DNA of 64,000 bases from Deltaproteobacteria bacterium. GTDB lineage: Bacteria; Desulfobacterota; Binatia; Binatales; Binataceae. The notes under the pieces are model-generated. The model saw nothing but the letters and a program-made list of their open reading frames with translations, made no database searches and had not been told where the DNA came from. The stretch is from NCBI GenBank assembly GCA_021780755.1, contig JAJXYF010000025.1, positions 1-64,000 of the forward strand, in the 5' to 3' direction. The position numbers and the translations under genes were made by a program. Within the stretch, counting starts at the first letter, position 1, and every line of letters starts with the position of its first letter. Below, piece by piece: positions 8,780-16,517 of the stretch.

Positions 8780-9721
8780 TTACTTGCGGGTGAGCTTGGA
8801 GACGGCGGACATCTCGTCGGCGGAGAGACGCCAGTCGATCGCCTTGGCGTTTTGCTTGACCTGATCGGGACTGGTGGCGCCGCTGATTACGCTTGAAATT
8901 TCCGGCTGCGTCGCGAGCCATCCGACCGCCAGCTCGAGCAGCGAATGACCGTGCTTGCCGGCGAACTCATCGAGGCGCTCGAGCGTCGCGAAGTTCGCCT
9001 CGGTGAGCATCGGATCGGCGAGCCGGCGCATCGCGGCGAAGCGCGTACCCTGCGCGGGTTCTTCGCCCTTGCGGTATTTTCCGGTCAGGAATCCGCTCGC
9101 GAGCGGGAAGAAGGGCAGGATGCCGACGCCAAACTGGCGGCAGGCCGGCATGAGATCCTTCTCAATACTACGATCGAGCAGGTTGTACTGGTTTTGCGCC
9201 GAGACATACGGCGCCCATCCGTGCGACTTCGCGATCCACGCGGAGTTGGCCACCTGCCATCCGGCGTAATTGCTGTTCCCGAGGTAGCGGACCTTGCCCG
9301 CGCGCACGAGCATGTCGAGGGCGGACAGAGTCTCTTCCTCGGGCGTGAGCGGATCGGGCTGATGAATCTGGTAGAGGTCGAGGTAGTCGGTACCGAGGCG
9401 TTTCAGGCTCGCCTCGCAGGCGGCCATGAGGTAGCGGCGCGAACCGCCGATTTTGTACGGCCCGTCGCCCATCGCCATGCCGAATTTGCTCGCCAGCACG
9501 ATATCGTGGCGGCGCTTGCCGAGCGCCTTGCCGAGCATCTCCTCGGACTGACCGCGGTTCCCGTAGATGTCGGCGGTGTCGAACAGCGTGATGCCCTCGT
9601 CGAGCGCGCAATGGACCACGGCGCGGGTCTGTTCCGCGTCGATCCGCATGCCGAAGTTGTTGCAGCCGAGACCGGCGAGCGAAACCTGCAAGCCCGAATT
9701 GCCAAGCCGTCGATACTCCAT
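8780..9721 (-). CDS. Aldo/keto reductase
   Basis: NAD(P)H-dependent TIM-barrel reductase of the AKR superfamily. The catalytic tetrad is visible: Asp48 and Tyr53 in LFDTADIYGNRG, Lys79 in LASKFG, His120 in YQIHQPD. Other family blocks are YRRLGNSGLQVSLAGLGCNNFG at the N-terminus, GNSNYAGWQ and a C-terminal cofactor-binding ISSVISGATSPDQVKQN. 313 residues is typical. An ATG at 9721 after AGGTGATC is preferred; a GTG two codons upstream is possible. It resembles AKR families that act on sugars, quinones or aromatic aldehydes, so its specific role in this catabolic region is open. Confidence 0.92.
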   Translation of the reverse strand: MEYRRLGNSGLQVSLAGLGCNNFGMRIDAEQTRAVVHCALDEGITLFDTADIYGNRGQSEEMLGKALGKRRHDIVLASKFGMAMGDGPYKIGGSRRYLMAACEASLKRLGTDYLDLYQIHQPDPLTPEEETLSALDMLVRAGKVRYLGNSNYAGWQVANSAWIAKSHGWAPYVSAQNQYNLLDRSIEKDLMPACRQFGVGILPFFPLASGFLTGKYRKGEEPAQGTRFAAMRRLADPMLTEANFATLERLDEFAGKHGHSLLELAVGWLATQPEISSVISGATSPDQVKQNAKAIDWRLSADEMSAVSKLTRK

Positions 9722-9963
9722 GATCACCTCGCGAATGGTGTGCGCCTGTAGCGGGCATCTTAAACATCAGGGCGATTTGAAGCGCAAGCGAACGATGCTT
9801 TGATTCGCGAGCGCGGCATTTGACACTGGCGGCGGTTTATTGCGAAGAGAATGGACAACGACGATTTGATTGCGCGGCCCGGGCATCGATGAACGAGCCC
9901 GATGCCGAGTCCGCAAGCTGCGTCCGTGTACGTGAGTCGGGTTCAACCAAAAGAGAGACACCA

Positions 9964-10749
9964 TTGGCAAACTTCATCGAAGAGACCGTCAAGGCGGCGG
10001 GCGCCGAGATCGCGCTGGTGCGCGGGGGTTCGGGCAAACCGCTGCTGATTCTTCACGACGAACTTGGCTATCCGGGCTGGATGACCTGGAATGAGAAGCT
10101 CGCGCAGGATCGCACACTGCTGATTCCGCAGCAGCCGGGGTACGGCAATAGCCCGCGTATCGAGTGGATCATGAACTATCGCGACCTTGGCGGATTCTAT
10201 TCGCAAGTGCTGCGCGAGATGAAGCTGGAGCCGATCGACGTGATCGGGTTCTCGGCGGGCGGCTTTATCGCGGCGGAGATGGCGGCGGCCGATCCCGCTA
10301 TTTTCTCGCACATGGTGCTGGTTGCACCGATGGGGATCAAACCGGCGCAGGGCGAGATCATGGATTTCTTCGCGGTGACGGTACGGCGCCATCTGATGGC
10401 GACGATCGCGGACCCCGCCAATACGCCGGAGTACACCAAGATTTACGGCGGTCAGATGACGCCGGATCGCTTCGAGGCGTTCGAGGAAGCGCGGGCCGAA
10501 ACCGCGCGCATCGGCTGGGAGCCGTTCATGCACAACCCGAGCCTTCCGCATCTGCTGCGCGGCTTGAAAACCCCGACGCTGCTGGTCTGGGGCACGCGCG
10601 ACCAGGTCGTGCCGCGCGGATGTATCGACGCGTATCGCGCGGCGATTACCGGTGCTCAGGTAGCGGAGATCGAGGGCGCGGGCCATCGTCCGGAAATCGA
10701 AAACACCGCGGAGTTCGATCGTGCGGTCAGAAAATTCCTGGCCGCGTAA
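9964..10749 (+). CDS. Alpha/beta-fold hydrolase
   Basis: Serine hydrolase of the alpha/beta fold. The nucleophile elbow is GFSAGG (Ser97), the acid is probably Asp213 in WGTRDQVVP and the base His241 in EGAGHRPEIE, giving a full triad; an HDELGYPG segment near residue 31 would form the oxyanion region. 261 residues. The best start is the TTG at 9964 after AAAGAGAGACACCA; the open frame extends upstream but without family similarity. It leads a five-gene operon with an LLM oxidoreductase 26 bases downstream, a VOC protein, an acyl-CoA dehydrogenase and an SDR, so it probably cleaves an intermediate (C-C bond or ester) in that pathway, as meta-cleavage hydrolases do. Specific substrate unknown. 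Confidence 0.85.
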   Translation: MANFIEETVKAAGAEIALVRGGSGKPLLILHDELGYPGWMTWNEKLAQDRTLLIPQQPGYGNSPRIEWIMNYRDLGGFYSQVLREMKLEPIDVIGFSAGGFIAAEMAAADPAIFSHMVLVAPMGIKPAQGEIMDFFAVTVRRHLMATIADPANTPEYTKIYGGQMTPDRFEAFEEARAETARIGWEPFMHNPSLPHLLRGLKTPTLLVWGTRDQVVPRGCIDAYRAAITGAQVAEIEGAGHRPEIENTAEFDRAVRKFLAA

Positions 10750-10775
10750 CGACGGACAACCGAGAGGTAGATGAA

Positions 10776-12107
10776 ATGCAGGTAGGATATTTCACCGAAC
10801 GCCCGTACCGCTGGCTGCCCGAAGAGGAGATCCTGCGCAATCGCGGCTACTTCGGGGTCTCCAACAGCTTTTTCGATCGCGAGAAGGCGGCCGACGACTA
10901 TCATTACTATTTGGATGAGTATTGCTATGCGGAGGACCTCGGCTTCGACGTGGTCGCCCTGAACGAGCATCATGGCAATCCGTTTTGCATGGGCTCGGTG
11001 ATGAACGTCGAGGCGTCGGTGCTGGCCTATCGGACCAAGCGCGTGCGCATCGTGCTAATCGGCAATCCCCTGCCGGTGATCAAACATCCGCTGCGGATGG
11101 CCGAGGAACTGGCCGAGATCGATCTTATCTCGCGCGGCCGGCTGGTGACCGGATGGGTGCGCGGCGCGGGCAGCGAGCAGTTCTTCAACAACGCCAATCC
11201 CGCCTACAACCGTGAGATGTTCAATGAAGCCCACGACTTCATCGTGCAGGCGTGGACGCGGCCCGGCCCGTGGCGTTACGAGGGTAAGCATTTTCATTAT
11301 CGGCACGTGAATCCGTGGGCGCTGCCGTTTCAGAAGCCGCATCCGCCGATGTGGATTCCGGGCGTGCTCAGTCCGGAGACCGTGCAATGGTGCGCGGAAC
11401 ATCGTTATCCATATATAGGTCTCGGCACGCAACTCGGACCAACCTGTGATTTGTGGGATTTCTACGCCGATGTCGCGGCGAAGAACGGTTACCAGGCCGG
11501 CCCTGAAAACTTCGGCTATCTGATTCCGACCGTCCTCGCTGACAGCGAGGAAAAGGCGCAGAAGATCGCCGACAACTTCGTCTATGGCGGTGGGCAGAAT
11601 GCGTTTTCCGCGCCGCAGTTTACTATGCCGCCGGGCTACAACTCCAAGGGCGCCATCCGGATGCTCGCCAAGCAGCAGACCAGCACCTGGTTGGGCGTCA
11701 GCGGCGAGAAAATAAGAGAGAGCATGGAGGAGGGCGATACCGGCGCGGTGAATTATGACGAAGTGCGGCGCAAGCTGCGCGCGGGCTTGCAGAAGGTACA
11801 GCAGAATCTGCAAGTGATCGCGGGAACGCCGACGACGGTGATCCCGAAGATCAAGTCGATTCTGAGCGTCTTGCGCCCCGGCATCTTCATCATGTTCAGC
11901 ATCCAGGGGTCGGTCGGCAACGACGATCGACGCACCAGTATGCGGCTGTTCGCCGACGACGTGATGCCAGTGTTGAAGGAACATGCGAAAGCCATCGACC
12001 TGCCCGATCCGTTCCAGCGTACGCCGGGGTCGGTGAAGCTGACGGCTGGCACTTCGCGCGGGCCGGTCGCCGATCGCGCGCCGCTCGCGGAGTTGGGATT
12101 GAAGTAG
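10776..12107 (+). CDS. LLM class flavin-dependent monooxygenase
   Basis: Luciferase-like oxidoreductase, 443 residues, longer than the one at 2005 and of a different subgroup. It begins MQVGYFTERPYRW and shows EDLGFDVVALNEHHGNPFCMG, RIVLIGNPLPVIKHPLRMAEELAEIDLISRGRL and GWVRGAGSEQF, all typical of the LLM beta/alpha barrel; the C-terminus has GTPTTVIPKI. The frame is open more than 600 bases upstream inside the hydrolase gene, but the ATG at 10776 after GAGAGGTAG is the only start consistent with homologous N-termini. Likely uses reduced flavin supplied by another enzyme; no reductase is encoded nearby. Second gene of the operon, probably the oxygenating step. Confidence 0.9.
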   Translation: MQVGYFTERPYRWLPEEEILRNRGYFGVSNSFFDREKAADDYHYYLDEYCYAEDLGFDVVALNEHHGNPFCMGSVMNVEASVLAYRTKRVRIVLIGNPLPVIKHPLRMAEELAEIDLISRGRLVTGWVRGAGSEQFFNNANPAYNREMFNEAHDFIVQAWTRPGPWRYEGKHFHYRHVNPWALPFQKPHPPMWIPGVLSPETVQWCAEHRYPYIGLGTQLGPTCDLWDFYADVAAKNGYQAGPENFGYLIPTVLADSEEKAQKIADNFVYGGGQNAFSAPQFTMPPGYNSKGAIRMLAKQQTSTWLGVSGEKIRESMEEGDTGAVNYDEVRRKLRAGLQKVQQNLQVIAGTPTTVIPKIKSILSVLRPGIFIMFSIQGSVGNDDRRTSMRLFADDVMPVLKEHAKAIDLPDPFQRTPGSVKLTAGTSRGPVADRAPLAELGLK

Positions 12108-12123
12108 GGAGCCGAGTCGTCGC

Positions 12124-13011
12124 ATGTTCAAAATCGGCAAAATCTTTCATCTCACGCACGTGGTGAAAGATCTGGCGGCGTGCGATCGCTGGTACGACGA
12201 GATCTTCGCGGTGAATCGCTTCTATCACGGCTACGAAAAGCTGGCCGCGCGCGAGGCCTCGCTGCTGTTGATCGGCGACCTGGTGATGGAGCCGGTGATG
12301 CTGGCGAAGGTGCCGGACGCGGAGCGGACGCCGATCGGCAAGTTCCTCGCGCGGTTCGGCGAGCACTTCCATTCGATCGCGTGGTACGTGGATAACGTCG
12401 GCGCGATGGCGGCCGACCTCACTCAGCAAAATCTGCGTCTCTACGACGTGACCGGCAAACTGGTGAAGCCGCCGCTGCGCGCCCCCGCGATCTGGACTCA
12501 TCCGAAGGAGACGCACGCGCTGCTCGAGTTCGCGGTGAGCGGCGATTACATCGCCGACCCGCGTTTTCAGCCCGGATGGACGACGGCGCCTTGGCGCGAG
12601 CATCATCCGCTGGGCATCGATCGCACCTCGCATATCACCGTGCTGTTTGGCGATCTGACCGCCGCGAAAACGCTCTATGTCGATCGGCTCGGCGGCAAGC
12701 TGTTGCACGAATCGGAGACAGCGGGGCGCAAGCGCAGCGCGTTCATCGCGGTCGGCGACGATACCGTGATCGAGGCGGCGCAACCGCTCTCGGCGGCGAG
12801 TCCCGAGGGCCGCGACCTCGCAGCGAATGGCGAGGGCGTTCACGCGGTGACGTTCAAGACCCTGAACCTCAAGCGCGCGTCCGAGTTTTTGAAGTCAAAA
12901 GGGCAACGGATCGAAGCGGAGAGCGCAGACACGTTCGTGCTCAACACCGCCGACTCGTTTGGCATGGTGGTGAGCTTCACCGATCGCGCGATTCCGAACG
13001 ACCCGCGTTAG
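12124..13011 (+). CDS. VOC-family protein, two glyoxalase/extradiol-type domains
   Basis: Two tandem vicinal-oxygen-chelate modules in 295 residues, the layout of type I extradiol dioxygenases and related isomerases. The N-terminal module keeps a plausible His/His/Glu metal set: His12 in LTHVVKDL, His83 in FHSIAWYV and Glu135 in ALLEFAV. In the C-terminal module His170 (SHITVLF) and His240 (VHAVTFK) align with the usual ligands, but the expected Glu in the last strand is Ser284 (MVVSFTD). Classic extradiol dioxygenases bind iron in the C-terminal module, so ring cleavage by this protein is doubtful; an isomerase, lyase or binding role is possible. Sixteen bases after the LLM gene, seventeen before the dehydrogenase. 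Confidence 0.8.
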   Translation: MFKIGKIFHLTHVVKDLAACDRWYDEIFAVNRFYHGYEKLAAREASLLLIGDLVMEPVMLAKVPDAERTPIGKFLARFGEHFHSIAWYVDNVGAMAADLTQQNLRLYDVTGKLVKPPLRAPAIWTHPKETHALLEFAVSGDYIADPRFQPGWTTAPWREHHPLGIDRTSHITVLFGDLTAAKTLYVDRLGGKLLHESETAGRKRSAFIAVGDDTVIEAAQPLSAASPEGRDLAANGEGVHAVTFKTLNLKRASEFLKSKGQRIEAESADTFVLNTADSFGMVVSFTDRAIPNDPR

Positions 13012-13028
13012 CCGATCCGGGCATCCCG

Positions 13029-14216
13029 ATGGATTTTAAATACAGCGAGGAAGACGAAGCCTTCCGCCATGAGTTCCGCGCATGGCTCGAAGCGAATATG
13101 CCGCGCGATTGGCGTGACGACGGCGAGCTCTCCGATCCGGATACGAAGAGCGAGTTCGAGCGGCGGCGCGGGTGGCATCGCAAGCTCTACGATGCGGGCT
13201 GGATGTGCATCCACTGGCCCAGGGAGTTCGGCGGCCGCGGCGCGACGCTGATGCAGCAGTTCATCTACCATCAGGAACTCGACCGCGCGAAGGCGCCGCC
13301 GGTGGTGAATTTCCAGGGTATCGCGCGGGTGGGGCCGACGCTGATGCAATGGGGCACGCCCGAACAGAAGGCGCGCTTCATCCCGAAAATTCCGTCAGCG
13401 GAAGAAATCTGGTGCCAGGGCCTGTCGGAGCCGAATCACGGTTCTGATCTCGCGGCGGTCGAGACCCGGGCGGTCGATAACGGCGACCATTTTGTGGTTA
13501 ACGGGTCGAAGGTCTGGACCTCCAACGCGCATCATGCGGACTTCTCGACGCTGCTTTGCCGCAGCGATACCACCGCGCCGAAACATCGCGGACTGAGTTA
13601 TCTGCTGGTTGATCTGAAAAGCCCCGGAGTGACTATTAGACCGTTGGTGCAAATCACGGGTGAGAGCGGCTTCAACCAGGTATTTTTCGAGGACGTGGCA
13701 GTACCGAAGGCGAACCTGGTGGGACAGCAGAACCAGGGCTGGATGGTCGCGATTACCAACATGATGTTCGAGCGGACGATCCACGGCGGCCGCACCGACA
13801 TGATGGTCGAAGTGCGACAGCTCGGCGAACTGGCGAAGCAGGTGCAGTACAATGGACGGCCGGCGATCGAAGATGGCTACGTGCGCGAGAGGATCGCGGC
13901 GTTCGCGTGCGAGGCAGAGGGCCTCAAGTACACCAGCCTGCGGCAACTCACGCGTCAGCTTCGCGGTCTGCCACCGGGACCCGAAGGGTCGGTGATGAAG
14001 CTTGGCACCACCGAATTGAATCTGCGCATCCAGAAATTCGCGATGGAACTGCTCGGCCCGTATAGTCAGTTCGAGTACCGGGCGGCCAAAGCGATCGATC
14101 GCGGCAAATGGTCACATAGGATGTTGGCGGCGCGCCGCGGCACGATTGCGGCCGGCACCAATGAAATTCAACACAACATTATCGGCGAGCGCGTGCTCGG
14201 TCTGCCAAAGGGATAG
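13029..14216 (+). CDS. Acyl-CoA dehydrogenase family protein
   Basis: FAD-dependent acyl-CoA dehydrogenase fold, 395 residues from MDFKYSEEDEAFRHEFRAWL. Visible family blocks are WPREFGGRG, WCQGLSEPNHGSDLAAVETRA (signature 1), NGSKVWTSNAHHADF, a GESGFNQVFFEDVAVP loop, and the C-terminal IAAGTNEIQHNIIGERVLGLPKG (signature 2). In enzymes of the medium-chain type the catalytic base is the Glu in YEGT; here the aligned residues are AAGT, so that Glu is absent. Members with this ending occur among steroid and terpenoid degradation dehydrogenases, some of which are heteromeric. Overlaps nothing; the SDR follows after two bases, so translational coupling is likely. Confidence 0.9.
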   Translation: MDFKYSEEDEAFRHEFRAWLEANMPRDWRDDGELSDPDTKSEFERRRGWHRKLYDAGWMCIHWPREFGGRGATLMQQFIYHQELDRAKAPPVVNFQGIARVGPTLMQWGTPEQKARFIPKIPSAEEIWCQGLSEPNHGSDLAAVETRAVDNGDHFVVNGSKVWTSNAHHADFSTLLCRSDTTAPKHRGLSYLLVDLKSPGVTIRPLVQITGESGFNQVFFEDVAVPKANLVGQQNQGWMVAITNMMFERTIHGGRTDMMVEVRQLGELAKQVQYNGRPAIEDGYVRERIAAFACEAEGLKYTSLRQLTRQLRGLPPGPEGSVMKLGTTELNLRIQKFAMELLGPYSQFEYRAAKAIDRGKWSHRMLAARRGTIAAGTNEIQHNIIGERVLGLPKG

Positions 14217-14218
14217 TC

Positions 14219-15016
14219 ATGCCAGGTAAACTCGAAGGTAGAGTCGCAATCGTAACGGCGGGAGGAGCGGGAATTGGGGCGGCCACGGCGCGGCGCTTCG
14301 CCAAAGAAGGGGCGGCGGTGGTGATCGCGGACCTGAGCGGTACGCGCGCGCAAGCGGTAACCGACGAAGTGAAGGCGGCGGGCGGTCGCGCAGTATGCAT
14401 CAAGATGGACGCGTCAGATCCCGAGGCGATACAGGCCACAATCAAGCTCGCGCTAGATACCTACGGGCGGCTCGACGTGATGTTCAACAACGCGGGGATG
14501 GCGGAGGTCGCGCTGATTCACGACACGACGCTTGAGTCGTGGAACCGTGTGATGGCGGTGACGCTGACGAGTACGTTCCTCGGCATCAAGTACGCGGTCC
14601 CGATCATGCGCAAACAGGGCGGTGGCGCGATCATCAATACCGCGTCGATCTCGGGTACTCGCGGCGATTACGGAATGGCTTCCTACAATGCGGCGAAGGC
14701 CGGCGTGATCAATCTCACGCGCGCCGCGGCGCTGGAAAATGCCAAGCACAAGATTCGCATCAATTGTGTATGCCCGGGCGGTATCAACACCCGCGTGGCC
14801 CAAGTCCTCGGCGGCGATCGCGCGGAAGAATTTCGCCGCACGATGGGCGCGATTCATCCGGTGGGGCGGATGGGCGAGCCGGAGGAAATCGCGAACACCG
14901 TGACCTTTCTGGCCTCCGACGAAGCCTCATTTATCACTGGCGCGAAAATCGTGGTTGACGGGGGCGTGACCGCTCATACCGGGATGCCGCCGTTTATTCC
15001 TTCGGCGAAGAATTGA
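14219..15016 (+). CDS. Short-chain dehydrogenase/reductase (SDR)
   Basis: Classical SDR, 265 residues, NAD(P)-dependent alcohol/ketone oxidoreductase. The Rossmann motif is GGAGIG at residues 15-20 (with TAGG rather than TGGG), the structural NNAG motif lies at 90-93, and the active site has Ser143/Ser145, Tyr156 and Lys160 in SYNAAKAG. PGGINTRV and a C-terminal SFITGAKIVVDGGVTAH are typical. Asp at the end of beta-2 (VVIADLS) favours NAD. Last gene of the five-gene operon; it would oxidise a hydroxyacyl or alcohol intermediate. Convergent with boxB. Confidence 0.92.
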   Translation: MPGKLEGRVAIVTAGGAGIGAATARRFAKEGAAVVIADLSGTRAQAVTDEVKAAGGRAVCIKMDASDPEAIQATIKLALDTYGRLDVMFNNAGMAEVALIHDTTLESWNRVMAVTLTSTFLGIKYAVPIMRKQGGGAIINTASISGTRGDYGMASYNAAKAGVINLTRAAALENAKHKIRINCVCPGGINTRVAQVLGGDRAEEFRRTMGAIHPVGRMGEPEEIANTVTFLASDEASFITGAKIVVDGGVTAHTGMPPFIPSAKN

Positions 15017-15061
15017 GACGGCGACGAACGCGTTTGCTTTGAAGGCAGCCGGTTCGCAACC

Positions 15062-15087
15062 CGCGTTCGACTGAGCAATCGAACGCG
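15062..15087. terminator. Hairpin between convergent SDR and boxB genes
   Basis: CGCGTTCGA and TCGAACGCG form a perfect 9-bp stem around an 8-base loop in the 82-base gap between two converging genes. No T-run, but position suits a two-way terminator. Confidence 0.45.
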
Positions 15088-15098
15088 CCGCCCGCTGA

Positions 15099-16517
15099 CT
15101 ATAGCTTTACATACTCGAAATCGAGCGCCTGATGATTAATGCCGCGCGCCGGTGGCGCGATCCATCCGGCGTATTTCCCAGGTTCCGTGACGCCGATCAT
15201 CAGGGACCCGACGAATTGCCGTTCCTGCGCCGTTGGCAGCCATTGGGCATGATGCGCCGCCCATTCCGCTTCGGTGATCAAACGTCCCTCCGGCGTGACC
15301 TTGACGGTCGCGCAGTCGCCGATCGCGCGATGAAAGCCGCGATGCGGCAGGCGCAGTTCGAAGTCTATTCCCGCTGCCTTGATTGCCTTGTTCCAGCGCG
15401 ATACGCCGCGCGCGCAATCCGCAATGTAGGCGTCGCGCAGAGTCTCATTGAGAGCGAGCAGGGCGGGTTGGTCTTTTTGAACGACGCGGTTCTCATCAAC
15501 CTGGGTAATCCGGTAGGAGGCATCCTTCAATTGATGGTCATCGTCGTGCGATTCTTCATTGAAGCGCCCCTTCAAGCCCATGCTGAAATAGTTAGCCGCA
15601 TTCGTCGAAAGTTCGGCGCCGAACAGATCGAGCGAAACTGAGTAATGGAAGTTGAGATACTTCTGCATCAGTTTCAGATCGATACCACCAAAGCGTCCAA
15701 CCTCCGCGGTGTCGTGCGCCTTCATCAGTTCGCAGGTCCGCTGCACGACGCGGCCGATCCCGGTCTCACCGACAAACATGTGATGAGCCTCTTCGGTGAG
15801 CATAAAACGGCAAGTGCGCGAGAGCGGATCGAAGGCTGATTCGGCGAGGCTCGCGAGTTGGTATTTGCCGTCGCGATCGGTAAAGAAAGTGAACATCAGG
15901 AAGGATAGCCAATCGGGGGTCTGCTCATTGAAAGCGCCGAGGATGCGCGGGTTGTCCGCACTCCCCGACCGCCGCCGCAATAGCGCGTCCGCCTCTTCGC
16001 GTCCGTCGCGTCCGAAGTAGGCGTGCAGCAGGTAGGCCATCGCCCATAGATGACGCCCCTCTTCGACGTTGACCTGGAAGAGATTGCGCAAATCGTAGAG
16101 CGACGGGCTGGTGGCCCCTAATTGACGCTGCTGTTCGACGGAGGCGGGTTCAGTGTCGCCTTGCGTGACGATGAGTCTGCGCAGCGCGCCGCGATATTCG
16201 CCCGGCACCTCCTGCCAGGCTGGCTCGCCTTTATGATCGCCAAAGGCGATTTTGCGATCGAGCGCGGCGTCGGCGAGAAAGATGCCCCAGCGATAGTCCG
16301 GCATTCTGACGTAGCCGAAGCTGGCCCAACCCTGCGCGTCAACCGAGGTGGCGGTGCGCAGATAGACTTCGCGCGCCTGGAAGCCGGCCGGCCCCATCTC
16401 GGCCCACCAGCTCTGGAAGCCGGGCTGCCACTGTTCGAGCGCGCGCCGCAGGCGGCGGTTTTCGGACAGGTTTACGTTGTTGGGAATCCGCTCGGCGTAA
16501 TCGATCGCCATCGTCAT
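15099..16517 (-). CDS. boxB: Benzoyl-CoA 2,3-epoxidase subunit B
   Basis: Di-iron oxygenase component of the aerobic box pathway, forming 2,3-epoxybenzoyl-CoA with electrons from BoxA. Length (472) equals the family (about 473). The carboxylate/histidine di-iron set is complete: Glu123, Glu153 and His156 in VEEGRHLWAM, Asp214 in FFTDRDG, Glu243 and His246 in LTEEAHHMF; these match the ligand spacing I recall for Azoarcus BoxB with a shift of three residues. The start ATG overlaps the boxC stop by four bases (ATGA), so the two are translationally coupled. No boxA lies in the window, so the reductase must be elsewhere or be replaced. Very secure by motif, length and context. Confidence 0.95.
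   Translation of the reverse strand: MTMAIDYAERIPNNVNLSENRRLRRALEQWQPGFQSWWAEMGPAGFQAREVYLRTATSVDAQGWASFGYVRMPDYRWGIFLADAALDRKIAFGDHKGEPAWQEVPGEYRGALRRLIVTQGDTEPASVEQQRQLGATSPSLYDLRNLFQVNVEEGRHLWAMAYLLHAYFGRDGREEADALLRRRSGSADNPRILGAFNEQTPDWLSFLMFTFFTDRDGKYQLASLAESAFDPLSRTCRFMLTEEAHHMFVGETGIGRVVQRTCELMKAHDTAEVGRFGGIDLKLMQKYLNFHYSVSLDLFGAELSTNAANYFSMGLKGRFNEESHDDDHQLKDASYRITQVDENRVVQKDQPALLALNETLRDAYIADCARGVSRWNKAIKAAGIDFELRLPHRGFHRAIGDCATVKVTPEGRLITEAEWAAHHAQWLPTAQERQFVGSLMIGVTEPGKYAGWIAPPARGINHQALDFEYVKL

Noticed and set aside
11055-12140. Long minus-strand open frame opposite the LLM monooxygenase
   Set aside because: Arginine- and histidine-rich antisense product without motifs, opposite a clear family member.
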